This document shows, piece after piece, positions 62,601-64,000 of a DNA stretch of 64,000 bases. Source of the DNA: Caprimulgus europaeus (Eukaryota > Chordata > Aves > Caprimulgiformes > Caprimulgidae); contig OU015525.1 of NCBI GenBank assembly GCA_907165065.1, positions 2,918,622-2,982,621 on the forward strand. Direction: 5' to 3'. A program made the translations under genes and the position numbers. Below the pieces are notes generated by a model, which did not search any database, was not told the DNA's origin, and saw only the letters and a program-made list of their open reading frames with translations. Positions within the stretch are counted from its first letter, which is position 1. Every line of letters starts with the position of its first letter.

Positions 62601-64000
62601 TTATCTTTTTCATTTATGAATTTGCAAATTTCTAGAAAAGTGCTCTTAAAAGGGCTTCTAATTATCCTTAACTTTTTCTGTTTAAGCAGGCTTTCACAAT
62701 AGGTGCTTAAAGCCATCACTCCTAAAGCATCAAATTTGTGTACATGGACACCCAGGTACATCCTCTGACCCCAAGCAATTTGAACTCTCTTGAAATGTGT
62801 GAATACAATCACCTTAACATCACTTTCAATCCCAAAGCTCAACTTTACTCATTTCCCACCTTTCAGAGTAGACTAGGACAGATCTGGGCTACATATCAAC
62901 AGAAACACCCTCATCCAAAAGAAAAAAGGGAAAAAAAAAATCAAAAACAATCAGAAAACCAACACAAGAAACCCCAGGGAAAATATCAGAAAACAAATAA
63001 CACTTTCTAGATGCTGCACCTGGTCTCACACTCTCGTGGCAGAAAAGCTGACAGCACAGGAGAGAATGCAATATCAGAATAAAGTCTATCCAGGGCCAAA
63101 GCCACACTTGGCAAGGTCTGATATCCATTTCTAGATGCACCTACAGAAAGAGCACATAGCAATACCTAGGCAAAAAAAAACCCTAAAAATTATAATAACC
63201 ACCTTTTGCTTTTACAAGACCTGGTCTGATGCCTGCTTATTTATCCCGTTGGATTCAAAGAAATCAATTGAATCAAAGCCATCCAGTTTTCACTTTAAAA
63301 GCTGCTATAAATCACATAAAGGATGGGTGCTGTGGGACGTGCTGAGTCAGAAACCTGGTGTAAATCACTTCAGAATAAGTCCAGCTATGCCATTTAATAG
63401 GAAATGAAAATCTGGTTCTCATTACTACCAGTGATTATTAATTGATTATTATCAGTTATTAAACTACTCAGAATATTCAAATACTGGGTGCTCCAAAGAG
63501 CATGTCCATTCCTTTGGTTTTAAGCTCTTCAGAAGAATAACTCTTCTCTCATTTTTTCCTTCTTGTTTGCAAATCTACTTAATTACCTATTCTCTTTGCC
63601 CTGCAATCTGTTTGATATAAACACTTCTGCACCCTTTTGGGATGTCAGTTGGAGTTGGGTTGAGGGAACGTATTTGTAGGTAGGACAACATGCCAAAAGA
63701 GCCACCAGCCTCTTTTCACTGTCCATGTGCTCCCATGAGGCTAAACTCAGTCTTCAGAGAGCTGAGCAAAAGGTTTTTTGGGCATGGGACCATCACAAGG
63801 ACTAACTGATACATCATCTTTAGATGATGTTTGCTCATCGCTTCACTCATGGCACTTAGGTGAGGTGCCAGCATTACCTTATTCCCAGTGTGGACACGAT
63901 ATGATGAACCTTTCTTCAAGCTCAGTTTCTGGATTCAACCTGCATTTCTTTATTTTAAATCTACTTTCCAACCTACATGGTTGTTGAGAAACTCCTAAGA

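Larger units (their letters stand above)
1..64000 (-). other. ADGRB1: ADGRB1 (BAI1) gene, internal part
   Basis: Eight consecutive exons on the minus strand splice in frame into the GPS-to-ICL3 part of an adhesion GPCR. ADGRB1 is chosen over ADGRB2 and ADGRB3 from remembered family sequences: the GPS exon reads [13 protein letters not shown]1 ends YVSVWR, and TM2 ends [14 protein letters not shown], all features of ADGRB1 (the paralogues differ, for example FIKSERS or NILILVGQ). The known protein is a plasma-membrane receptor of brain and phagocytes that binds phosphatidylserine through thrombospondin repeats and signals to ELMO/DOCK/Rac and G12/13. Those ligand- and partner-binding parts are outside this window. 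Both gene ends are missing, so the limits given are only the window limits. The two largest introns inside the window are 20.0 and 8.1 kb. Confidence 0.93.
58878..64000 (-). other. Intron upstream of the GPS exon (partial)
   Basis: Contains the G-run block (58910-58943), the minisatellite (59140-59660) and a CR1 fragment (61111-61456). Base composition falls from very GC-rich near the exon to AT-rich after 61 kb. No earlier GAIN-domain exon could be recognised, so it probably lies beyond base 64000. Confidence 0.75.

Noticed and set aside
63840-63925. GGGAATAAG before GTAATG on the minus strand, like an exon end
   Set aside because: No acceptor and frame combination gives residues expected from the GAIN domain before the GPS, and stops occur in the frames tried.
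1-64000. Bacterial-type features: operons, CRISPR arrays, IS elements, tRNA or rRNA genes
   Set aside because: The window is interrupted by introns and vertebrate repeats; no direct-repeat/spacer array, tRNA fold or rRNA sequence was seen.

Overview
This window is vertebrate nuclear DNA, almost certainly from a bird. The strongest clues are about seventeen truncated CR1 LINE pieces, most with the typical 3' tail octamer (ATTCTATG/ATTCTGTG type), and two solo LTRs that resemble avian ERV families. No complete open gene and no bacterial-type organisation is present; most open frames are chance or come from repeats.

The one gene I can support lies on the minus strand and fills the whole window: the membrane part of an adhesion GPCR of the brain-specific angiogenesis inhibitor group, best matching ADGRB1 (BAI1). 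Eight exons were found by reading splice sites and frame. In transcription order they are 58877-58736 (GPS motif and tethered agonist), 38695-38592 (TM1), 30646-30544 (ICL1/TM2), 26401-26251 (ECL1/TM3/ICL2), 21278-21209 (TM4), 13098-13032 (ECL2/TM5), 7482-7397 (end of TM5/ICL3) and 1245-1147 (a 33-codon insert in ICL3). Every junction keeps frame with AG acceptors and GT donors. The 5' exons (signal peptide, thrombospondin repeats, hormone-receptor and most of the GAIN domain) lie beyond base 64000. TM6, TM7 and the cytoplasmic tail lie before base 1.

The rest is intron. It holds CR1 fragments in both orientations, including a 1.9-kb copy with a decayed reverse transcriptase (32587-34460), two solo LTRs antisense to the gene (11199-11852 and 18005-18662), and a 390-bp pentanucleotide tract that changes from CTTTT to CTTTC units (22881-23270). 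A minisatellite with a 162-bp higher-order period lies 0.27 kb upstream of the GPS exon (59140-59660). There are smaller simple repeats and a few stretches that look like candidate regulatory DNA.

Most worth a second look: the ICL3 cassette exon, which sits between two PTB-like pyrimidine tracts; the unusual R-F/S-A sequence at the GPS; the ordered 36+42+42+42 minisatellite; and the AAAAG-to-AAAGG pentanucleotide tract. No new multi-gene system was found.
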